NCBI GenBank assembly: GCA_900317375.1
Contig: ONGJ01000017.1
Coordinates: forward strand, 1 to 58,205
Direction: 5' to 3'
Source of the DNA: an uncultured Eubacteriales bacterium
GTDB taxonomy: Bacteria > Bacillota > Clostridia > Oscillospirales > Oscillospiraceae
DNA length: 58,205 bases
Shown here: piece after piece, positions 49,191 through 56,259 of the stretch
Position numbering within the stretch: position 1 is the stretch's first letter
Layout: each line of letters opens with the position of its first letter
Made by a program: the position numbers and the translations under genes
Notes under the pieces: generated by a model
What the model was told of the DNA's origin: nothing
What the model saw: the letters and a program-made list of their open reading frames with translations, nothing else
The model's database searches: none

Positions 49191-51173
49191 TTATTCGCGT
49201 ACGATGTGCTCCTGCGGCAGGGCGCCGGAGGTGATGAGCGGTACGTTCTCAAGGATGAGGGACGAGGTGTCGAGCCCATACCAGCGCTCCCGCGAGCCGG
49301 CCGCCTTGCGGATGGCGTATTTGGAGTTCAGGATGAACTCATCCAGGGTCGAGAGCTCTGTCTTCGTCGTGACGGATTTGTGGATGATGCAGAATTTGAA
49401 GGTGCCGACCGACGAGGGGCCGTAGATCGAATACTTCTTCTCCTGCACCGGCAGCTCGCCGCGGGCCAGCATGTCCTGCACGATCTGCCGCAGATAGACG
49501 TTGACGCGCTGCGGGCACTGGAAGCCGAGGTTCAGCCGGATGCGGAAGATGCAGTCGGTGCCGTAGGTCTCCAGGTTGTAGGTCATGGTCTTGGGCTCGT
49601 TCAGGACGTTGACATTGACAAGCCAGTAGGCCTGCGCCCGTTTGGTGTCCTTGTCCAGAATGGAGTAGAGGATATCCCGGTCGATGTACTCCGCGTCCGG
49701 CTCGCCGTGCAGATAGACGAGGTTGTGGGTCAGCAGGGGGATCTCGCTGTCGTTGTGCAGCGCCACCAGGCTGTCCACATGCTCCCGCATATGCAGGCGG
49801 GTGGCGTATTTCTTTTCCAGCTGGGTGCCGCGGTACCAGATGATCTCGAGGCAGAGGAGGATCAGCGTGAGGAACACGGTCACATAGCCGCCGTGCATGA
49901 ACTTGCTGAGGCTAGAGATGAAGAAGATGGACTCGATGCCGCCGAAGACGAGCAGCATCAGGAAGGCCGGGATGGGCTTCTTTTTCAGGTCCTTCAGGAA
50001 GACGAATAGCAGCAGCGTGGTCATCAGCATCGTGACCGTGATGGCGAGGCCGTAGGCTGACTCCATACGGGCGCCGGAGCGGAAATAGAGCACCACCAGG
50101 CTGCAGCCGATCCACAGCATGCTGTTGACCGTGCCGATATAGAGCTGCCCCTTGATGTCCGAGGGATAGCGGATTTCCAGATGCGGCAGCAGGTCCAGCA
50201 GGATGGCCTCCGAGACAAGCGTGTACGAGCCGGTGATCAGGGCCTGGGAGGCGATGACCGCCGCTGCTGCGCCCAGCAGCACGGCGAAGGGGCGCAGGGC
50301 GGGCGTCAGCATCAGGAAGAAGGGGTTCAGGTCCACCACGTTCCACAGCGCCGTGTCGCCCCGGCTCTGGATGATCCAGGCGCCCTGGCCGAGATAGTTC
50401 AGAATCAGGCACAGCTTGACGAAGGGCCAGCTGAAATAGATGTTCTCCTTGCCGACGTGGCCCATGTCCGAATACAGCGCCTCGGCGCCGGTGGTCGCGA
50501 GGAAAACGCTGCCCAGGATCATGAAGCCGAGCTTGTTTGCCGGGCTCAGCAGGACCCTGACGGCGTAGATCGGGTTAAAGGCCTTCAGCACCACGGGCAG
50601 GGCGAAGATGTGCGAGGCCCCCGTGATGCCAAGGAAGGAGAACCAGAGCAGCATGACCGGACCGAAGGCCTTGCCGATGCGGCTGGTGCCGGCGTGCTGG
50701 ACCGAGAAGAGCGCCGTGATGATGATCAGGGTGATGACGACGACCTTGACCTGGCCCGTGCCGAGAAAGCGGTTCATCACCTCCATGCTCCGCAGGCCTT
50801 CCACGGCGGTGGTGACAGTGACGGCCGGGGTCAGGACGCCGTCGGCCAGCAGGGCCGCGCCCCCCAGCATCGCGGGGACGATGAGCCACTTGCCGCAGCC
50901 GCGCACCAGCGAGAACAGCGAGAAGATGCCGCCCTCGCCGTGGTTGTCCGCCTTCATGGCGATCAGCACGTATTTGACGGTGGTCAGCAGGGTGATGGTC
51001 CAGATGACGAGGGAGAGCGAGCCGATGATAAAGGCCTCGTTGATCTGGGTGATCCCGCCGTTGCCCTCGAGGATCGACTTCATGACGTACATGGGCGAGG
51101 TGCCGATGTCGCCGTAGACGATCCCGATGGTTACAAGGAACATGCCGAATCGGAATTTCGACTTGTCTTTCAT
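49191..51173 (-). CDS. kup: KUP-family potassium uptake transporter
   Basis: 660 residues. About twelve helices occupy residues 10-455 and a cytoplasmic C-terminal domain the rest. Signature sequences: GIVYGDIGTSPMYVMKSILE, GEGGIFSLFSLVRGCGKWLI, GGAALLADGVLTPAVTVTTA, VFLATTGAEALYSDMGHVGK and YLGQGAWIIQS. Imports K+ with H+. The C-terminal domain is about 200 residues, shorter than in some Gram-negative Kup, and is where c-di-AMP can act in Firmicutes homologues. No c-di-AMP riboswitch is recognised in the short upstream region. The gene is GC-richer than the pilin-like genes next to it. Confidence 0.93.
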   Translation of the reverse strand: MKDKSKFRFGMFLVTIGIVYGDIGTSPMYVMKSILEGNGGITQINEAFIIGSLSLVIWTITLLTTVKYVLIAMKADNHGEGGIFSLFSLVRGCGKWLIVPAMLGGAALLADGVLTPAVTVTTAVEGLRSMEVMNRFLGTGQVKVVVITLIIITALFSVQHAGTSRIGKAFGPVMLLWFSFLGITGASHIFALPVVLKAFNPIYAVRVLLSPANKLGFMILGSVFLATTGAEALYSDMGHVGKENIYFSWPFVKLCLILNYLGQGAWIIQSRGDTALWNVVDLNPFFLMLTPALRPFAVLLGAAAAVIASQALITGSYTLVSEAILLDLLPHLEIRYPSDIKGQLYIGTVNSMLWIGCSLVVLYFRSGARMESAYGLAITVTMLMTTLLLFVFLKDLKKKPIPAFLMLLVFGGIESIFFISSLSKFMHGGYVTVFLTLILLCLEIIWYRGTQLEKKYATRLHMREHVDSLVALHNDSEIPLLTHNLVYLHGEPDAEYIDRDILYSILDKDTKRAQAYWLVNVNVLNEPKTMTYNLETYGTDCIFRIRLNLGFQCPQRVNVYLRQIVQDMLARGELPVQEKKYSIYGPSSVGTFKFCIIHKSVTTKTELSTLDEFILNSKYAIRKAAGSRERWYGLDTSSLILENVPLITSGALPQEHIVRE

Positions 51174-51264
51174 TTTATGGTACCGCCACCTTTATATCAT
51201 TGTGGTATACTTTCTGCAATTATACCCGAAGATGGGGAAAAAGGAAAGCATTTTTCTGCTCAGC

Positions 51265-51293
51265 TTGACAGAGCGGGTCCGGTGTGATATCTT
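51265..51293 (+). promoter_or_regulatory. Promoter of the FAD-dehydrogenase/flippase operon
   Basis: TTGACA (51265-51270), 17-base spacer, TATCTT (51288-51293). A GCGCTTGTGG/CCACAGGCGC hairpin lies in the leader near 51319-51342. Confidence 0.7.
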
Positions 51294-51376
51294 AATGCAG
51301 GATTTTTTTGAGCGGGCGCTTGTGGACTCCCACAGGCGCTCTGCTGTTTGATAAAGGATAAGGAAGTGTTTTCTGC

Positions 51377-52738
51377 ATGAATTATGACGTGATCATCGTC
51401 GGCGCCGGCCCCGGCGGGATCTATACCGCCTATGAGCTGATGAAGAGCAGTCTGAAGGTCGCCGTGTTCGAGCTCGGCCGTCCGCTGGATAAGCGCAGAT
51501 GCCCCATCGACGGAAAAAAGGTCAAGACCTGCATTCGCTGCCCGGTCTGCAGCATCATGAGCGGCTTCGGCGGCGCCGGTGCTTTTTCCGACGGCAAGTA
51601 CAACATCACCAACCAGTTCGGCGGCACCCTGTATGAGCATATCGGCAAGGAGGAAGCCCTGAGCCTGATGCGCTATGTGGACGAGATCAATCTTCGCCAC
51701 GGCGGGGAGGGGACCAAGCTCTATTCCACCGGCGATACCGACTTCAAGCGCAGATGCCTGGAAAACGGCCTGCATCTCCTGGACGCCCAGGTACGCCATC
51801 TGGGCACCGACATCAACTATGTCGTGCTGCAGAATCTTTATAATGAGCTGAAGGACCGGGTGGATTTCTATTTCGACTCCACCATCACGGCCGTGACGAA
51901 GACCGCCGACGGCTACGAGATTCATGTCGGCGAGCAGGTCTTTACCTGCCGGCGCTGCGTCATCTCGGTCGGCCGCAGCGGTAGCAAGTGGCTCGAGGGC
52001 GTCTGTGACAGCCTCGGGATTCCGACCATGTCCCAGCGCGTCGATATCGGCGTGCGTGTCGAGCTGCCCGCCGAGGTCTTCGAACCGATCACCGACGAGC
52101 TGTATGAGAGCAAGATCGTCTACCGTACCCAGAAGTTTGAGGACCTGGTCCGCACCTTCTGCATGAATCCCCACGGCGTAGTCGTGAATGAGAACACCAA
52201 CGGCATCGTCACCGTGAACGGCCACAGCTACGAGGACAAGGAAAAGCACACCGAGAACACCAACTTCGCCCTGCTCGTCTCCAAGCATTTCTCTGTTCCC
52301 TTCAAGGATTCCAACGGCTACGGCGAGAGCATCGCGCGCCTGTCGAACATGCTGGGCGGCGGCGTGATTGTTCAGCGCTTCGGCGATCTGGTCCGCGGCC
52401 GCCGTTCTACCGAGTCGCGCATCCGCGAGAGCTTCGTGACGCCGACCCTGGCGGCGACGCCGGGCGATCTGAGCCTCGTCATTCCCAAGCGCATCCTCGA
52501 CGGCATCATCGAGATGATCTATGCCCTCGATAAGATCGCGCCGGGCACGGCCAACGACGACACCCTCCTCTACGGCGTCGAGGTCAAGTTCTACAACATG
52601 GAGGTCGAGATCGACGAGAATCTCGAAACCCGCCACAGCGGCCTCTACGTCATCGGCGACGGCTCGGGCGTGACCCATTCTCTCTCCCACGCGTCGGCCA
52701 GCGGCATCTATGTGGCGCGCCGCATCATGAAGTCATGA
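51377..52738 (+). CDS. Uncharacterised FAD-dependent dehydrogenase (COG2509 type)
   Basis: 453 residues. N-terminal Rossmann motif DVIIVGAGPGGIYTAYELMK. A Cys-containing stretch follows (KTCIRCPVCSIMSGFGGAGA), then FSDGKYNITNQFGG, a pattern typical of the FAD-dependent proteins in COG2509. The C-terminal GxGxxA-type segment GLYVIGDGSGVTHSLSHASA closes the FAD domain. Substrate and pathway are unknown; the family is often near cell-envelope or RNA-modification genes. Its stop codon overlaps the start of the flippase gene (ATGA), so the two are co-translated. Confidence 0.82.
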   Translation: MNYDVIIVGAGPGGIYTAYELMKSSLKVAVFELGRPLDKRRCPIDGKKVKTCIRCPVCSIMSGFGGAGAFSDGKYNITNQFGGTLYEHIGKEEALSLMRYVDEINLRHGGEGTKLYSTGDTDFKRRCLENGLHLLDAQVRHLGTDINYVVLQNLYNELKDRVDFYFDSTITAVTKTADGYEIHVGEQVFTCRRCVISVGRSGSKWLEGVCDSLGIPTMSQRVDIGVRVELPAEVFEPITDELYESKIVYRTQKFEDLVRTFCMNPHGVVVNENTNGIVTVNGHSYEDKEKHTENTNFALLVSKHFSVPFKDSNGYGESIARLSNMLGGGVIVQRFGDLVRGRRSTESRIRESFVTPTLAATPGDLSLVIPKRILDGIIEMIYALDKIAPGTANDDTLLYGVEVKFYNMEVEIDENLETRHSGLYVIGDGSGVTHSLSHASASGIYVARRIMKS

Positions 52739-54345
52739 GCCGTTCCGCAGAGAAAAAGCAGAATTTCATGCACGGGGCCGCCATCCTGACGGTCGGCGTG
52801 ATCATCATGAAGATTCTCGGGGCCATCTACAAGGTCCCGCTGGGGAACATCCTCGGCGACTACGGCTACGGGATTTTTCTTTCGACCTACAACGTCTACA
52901 ACATCTTCTTCACCCTGTCGACAGCCGGCCTTCCCGTGGCGCTCTCGCGTATGATCGCTGTGGCGGACGCCCAGGGCAAAGCGGCCACCAAGGAAAAGAC
53001 CTTCCGTGCCGCCCTCCTGACCTTCGCCGTCATCGGCCTGCTCTTCGGGATGATCATGTTCTTCGGCAACGAGTGGCTCGCGCATTTCTACCTGCGCAAG
53101 CCCGACGCGGCGCTCAGCGTGCGTGCCATGGCCCCGGCCATTCTCCTGGTGTGCCTGGTTTCGGCTTACCGTGGCTACTGCCAGGGCAACGGCAACATGA
53201 TCCCGACCACCGTGGACGAGGTGCTCGAGGTCCTCTTCAAGGTCATCTCCGGTCTGCTGATTGCGGGCTGGCTCGTCCGGACCGGCCACGGCCTGCCTGA
53301 GGCCTCTGCCGGTGCGATTCTCGGCGTGTCCATCGGCTCGGTCGTTTCCCTCGCCTATATGGTGGTTTATAAGGAGCGGAACTATAAGCGCCCCGCTCCC
53401 GGCACCGGCGAAGAGACCGAGAGCATCGGCCGCATCGTTTACAACATCCTGCGCATCGGCATTCCGATTTCCCTGGGGGCCAGCATCATGGCGATTCTCT
53501 CGTCCCTGGACCCGGGCATCTGCCACAGCCGTCTGGCGGCTGCCGGCTTTTCCGAGCACCATGCCGGCGTGCTCTTCGGCGTGTACGGCAAGGTGCAGAC
53601 GCTCTTTAACCTCCCGGCGGCCTTCATGACGCCGCTGACCATCGCCATCGTGCCGGCCGTCGCCGGGGCGATTGCCCGCGGCAGCCGCGATGAGGCGGCC
53701 AAAACCTCCGAGGACGCGATGCGCATCGCCTCCGTCATCTCCATGCCGATGGGCGTGGGCCTTGCGGTGCTGTCCTTCCCGATTGTGAACATCCTCTATC
53801 CGCGCTCGCATGAGGCCGGCCCCGGCCTGCTCAGCATCATGGGCCTCGCCTCCTTCTTCGTCTGCATCGTGCTGATGGAGAACGCGATCCTGCAGGCCTC
53901 GGGGAAGGAAAAGCTTCCCATGATCGCGCTGATCACGGGCTCGCTTCTGAAGATCGCCGTCAACTGGGTCATCATCGCGATTCCCCGCGTCAACATCTAC
54001 GGTGCGCCCATCGGGACGCTCCTGGGCTATCTCTGCATGGCGCTGATTGACTATGTCTTCATCCGCCGCTCGCTGCATCAGAACCCGAATCTCTTCCATG
54101 CCTTCGGCAAGCCTGTGATCTGCAGCGCTGTCATGGGCCTCTTCGCCTTCGCCGCCTATCACGGCTTCATGGCGCTGCTTCCGCTGCACGGCAAAATGCA
54201 CATGTTCCTGAGCATGGTGCTGGCCATCCTGATTGCGGCTGCGGTCTATGCCGCGGCGGTCATCAAAACGCGCTGCATCACCCTCGAGGATATGAAGCTG
54301 ATCCCCGGCGGCGAAAAGCTCGCCCGCCTCCTGCATATGAAATAA
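52735..54345 (+). CDS. SpoVB/MurJ-like polysaccharide or lipid II flippase (MOP superfamily)
   Basis: 536 residues with about 14 helices. Typical MurJ/SpoVB N-terminus: FMHGAAILTVGVIIMKILGA, then YKVPLGNILGDYGYGIFLST. LSTAGLPVALSRMIAVADAQ and APAILLVCLVSAYRGYCQGN are family hallmarks. It flips undecaprenyl-linked precursors across the membrane. The SpoVB branch is linked to cortex peptidoglycan in spore formers; other paralogs serve wall or capsule synthesis, and the window does not decide which. Coupled to the upstream dehydrogenase and ended by a strong terminator. Confidence 0.88.
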   Translation: MSRSAEKKQNFMHGAAILTVGVIIMKILGAIYKVPLGNILGDYGYGIFLSTYNVYNIFFTLSTAGLPVALSRMIAVADAQGKAATKEKTFRAALLTFAVIGLLFGMIMFFGNEWLAHFYLRKPDAALSVRAMAPAILLVCLVSAYRGYCQGNGNMIPTTVDEVLEVLFKVISGLLIAGWLVRTGHGLPEASAGAILGVSIGSVVSLAYMVVYKERNYKRPAPGTGEETESIGRIVYNILRIGIPISLGASIMAILSSLDPGICHSRLAAAGFSEHHAGVLFGVYGKVQTLFNLPAAFMTPLTIAIVPAVAGAIARGSRDEAAKTSEDAMRIASVISMPMGVGLAVLSFPIVNILYPRSHEAGPGLLSIMGLASFFVCIVLMENAILQASGKEKLPMIALITGSLLKIAVNWVIIAIPRVNIYGAPIGTLLGYLCMALIDYVFIRRSLHQNPNLFHAFGKPVICSAVMGLFAFAAYHGFMALLPLHGKMHMFLSMVLAILIAAAVYAAAVIKTRCITLEDMKLIPGGEKLARLLHMK

Positions 54346-54350
54346 AAGGG

Positions 54351-54379
54351 AAACCCCCGCCGATTTTCGGCGGGGGTTT
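54351..54379. terminator. Strong terminator
   Basis: AAACCCCCGCCGA (54351-54363), TTT loop, TCGGCGGGGGTTT (54367-54379): perfect 13-bp stem. The A-rich left side also suits the converging gene. Confidence 0.9.
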
Positions 54380-54384
54380 CGTAT

Positions 54385-54624
54385 TCAGTTCATTTTGGCT
54401 GCCAGCCAGTCGGCAACCTGTTTCTCCGGCAAGCCCAGTCCCTTGGACAGGAACGCCGCCGTCTCGTTGAGCGTCAGACCGTCCAGGTGATTGTAATTGG
54501 TGCTGGCCGTCTCGCCGCCTTCCGTGGCGCGGCCCTCGATATAGCCGCAGTTATAGCACATATACAGCGGGATCTTCCGATGCCTGTCCAGCTCCATCTC
54601 GCTGCCGCAGCGCGGACAATTCAT
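54385..54624 (-). CDS. Small zinc-ribbon protein
   Basis: 79 residues, ATG after AAGGAGG. Two CxxC knuckles (MNCPRCGSEMELD, YMCYNCGYIEG) make a rubredoxin-like zinc ribbon in residues 1-30. The C-terminal half is helical (LTLNETAAFLSKGLGLPEKQ) and may bind a partner. No known function. It lies 41 bases downstream of hpf on the same strand, so it may be expressed with the hibernation factor. Confidence 0.7.
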   Translation of the reverse strand: MNCPRCGSEMELDRHRKIPLYMCYNCGYIEGRATEGGETASTNYNHLDGLTLNETAAFLSKGLGLPEKQVADWLAAKMN

Positions 54625-54665
54625 ATGCTGTCCTCCTTTATTTCTCCGGCATCCCGGTTGATGAC

Positions 54666-55229
54666 TCAGTCCTCGTCCAGCCCGTCGTCGCAGATCAGGC
54701 CGTATCCGCCCTGGCGGCGCTTGTAGACGACTGCGATGGCGTCGTCCGCGTCCATATTGCGGAAGACGAAGAACTCGTGGTCCAGCAGGTTCATCTGCAG
54801 GATGGCCTCCTCCGCCGACATGGGCTTGATGGAGAAGCGCTTGCTGCGCACGATCTTGAACTCGTCCGTCGGCTCTTCCGCGGCTGCCGCGGCCTCATAC
54901 GGCGCGGTCGCGGCCGCGTCCTTTTCGAAGGCGCCTTCACGCAGGCGCTTTTCCAGGCGGGTCTTGTTGCGGCGGATCTGCCGCTCGATGGCGGCGACGC
55001 CCGAGTCGATCGACACGTACATGTCGCTGGTCAGCTCGCTGGCGCGGTAGTAGGTGCCGTTGTTGTGGATGGTAATCTCGGCGCGGAAGCGGCCGCGCTC
55101 CAGGCTGAAGGTTACGAAGGCCTCACCCTCGGTTTTGAAAAACCGGTCCAGCTTCGATATCTTTTTGGTTGCATATGCGCGAAGATCTTCAGAAGAATCC
55201 ATTTTTTTCTCTGCGAAAGTAAACTTCAT
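54666..55229 (-). CDS. hpf: Long-form ribosome hibernation promoting factor
   Basis: 187 residues, AAAGGAG 8 bases before the ATG. N-terminal S30AE domain (KFTFAEKKMDSSEDLRAYAT, then the beta strand FVTFSLERGRFRAEITIHNN, DMYVSIDSGVAAIERQIRRN), a variable Ala/Glu-rich linker (about 110-128), and the C-terminal dimerisation domain (EFKIVRSKRFSIKPMSAEEA, NLLDHEFFVFRNMDADDAIA, VVYKRRQGGYGLI). This two-domain form pairs 70S ribosomes into inactive 100S particles in stationary phase. Confidence 0.95.
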   Translation of the reverse strand: MKFTFAEKKMDSSEDLRAYATKKISKLDRFFKTEGEAFVTFSLERGRFRAEITIHNNGTYYRASELTSDMYVSIDSGVAAIERQIRRNKTRLEKRLREGAFEKDAAATAPYEAAAAAEEPTDEFKIVRSKRFSIKPMSAEEAILQMNLLDHEFFVFRNMDADDAIAVVYKRRQGGYGLICDDGLDED

Positions 55230-55327
55230 CTCAAAAACTCCTTTCCTGAGGTGGGGGATAGCCCTGCAGTTATGTTACCATATTTTCGGCGGAATGAGAA
55301 GAGCTAAAATATTTTTTCACAAAAAAC

Positions 55328-55356
55328 TTGTGAATGCAGGGGAAATTCGCTATAAT
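55328..55356 (+). promoter_or_regulatory. Promoter of rsmI
   Basis: TTGTGA (55328-55333), 17-base spacer, perfect TATAAT (55351-55356). The predicted transcript start near 55363 leaves only about 18 bases of leader before the CTG start. Confidence 0.75.
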
Positions 55357-55380
55357 CGTCCCGGAAGGGAGTGACGGGCT

Positions 55381-56247
55381 CTGGATTACGGCATTCTTTA
55401 TATTGTTGCGACGCCCATCGGCAATTCGGCCGATCTTTCGCCCCGCGGCAGGAAGGTTCTGGAAGAGGCCGATCTGATCGCGGCCGAGGACACCCGGCGC
55501 TCCATGGTGCTGCTCAACAAGCTGGGCATCCGAAACCGCCTGGTTTCGAACCATAAGTTCAACGAGCACGGGAAGGCCGCCTGGTTCATTACCGAGCTGA
55601 AGGCGGGTAAATCCGTCGCCGTCATCACCGATGCCGGTACGCCCTGCATCTCCGACCCGGGCAACGAGCTGATCCGCGCCGCCGTCGGCGAGGGCATCCG
55701 CGTGGTCGGGGTTCCGGGCTGCTGTGCCGCTGTCAACGCCCTATCCGTCTCCGGCTTTGATCTCTCCAGCTTCGCCTTTCTCGGCTTTTTCCCGCGCGAG
55801 AATGCCGACCGCCTCCGCCTGCTGGACACCATGCGGCGGGACCGTACCACGGCGACCTTTGCGCTCTACGAGTCACCCCGGCGCATCATGGGCCTCATGG
55901 ACTTTCTGATCGACGCCGGGGCCCGCTGCAGCATCTGCCTGATGAACGACATGACCAAGCTGCACGAGATGAGCTTTCGCGGCACGCCCGAAGAGGTGAA
56001 GGAACAGCTCCTCCGGAAGGGGAACTATGAAAAAGGCGAGTACGCCCTGGTTCTCGAGCTCTGCGAGGATTACCGCTATCAGAAGGACGAGCATCTGGTC
56101 TCTCCCGAGGCCATGCTGGTGGACGCGATGATGCAGGGCCTGGACGCCCGCTCCGCCGTCGCGGCCGTTCTCGCGGACAGGAACAATTCCTACAGCAAGA
56201 ACGAGCTCAAGTCCGCCGCACTGAATCTGAAAAAACTATTCTCATAA
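55381..56247 (+). CDS. rsmI: 16S rRNA (cytidine1402-2'-O)-methyltransferase, probable CTG start
   Basis: 288 residues if translation starts at CTG 55381. The conserved N-terminus DYGILYIVATPIGNSADLSP precedes the first ATG (55504) by about 40 codons, and an in-frame TGA lies 9 bases before the CTG, so a non-ATG start is needed. GGAAGGGAG sits 9 bases upstream of it. SAM-binding motifs follow: ADLIAAEDTRRSMVLLNKLG, VAVITDAGTPCISDPGNELI, VVGVPGCCAAVNALSVSG, FLGFFPRE and FALYESPRRI. RsmI modifies C1402 in the ribosomal P site. The C11 protease gene follows 12 bases later. Confidence 0.88.
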   Translation: MDYGILYIVATPIGNSADLSPRGRKVLEEADLIAAEDTRRSMVLLNKLGIRNRLVSNHKFNEHGKAAWFITELKAGKSVAVITDAGTPCISDPGNELIRAAVGEGIRVVGVPGCCAAVNALSVSGFDLSSFAFLGFFPRENADRLRLLDTMRRDRTTATFALYESPRRIMGLMDFLIDAGARCSICLMNDMTKLHEMSFRGTPEEVKEQLLRKGNYEKGEYALVLELCEDYRYQKDEHLVSPEAMLVDAMMQGLDARSAVAAVLADRNNSYSKNELKSAALNLKKLFS

Positions 56248-56259
56248 AGGAGAACAGCA

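Noticed and set aside
51319-51342. Attenuator before the FAD-dehydrogenase gene
   Set aside because: The hairpin contains G-U pairs and lacks a U run on the plus strand, so termination is not supported.
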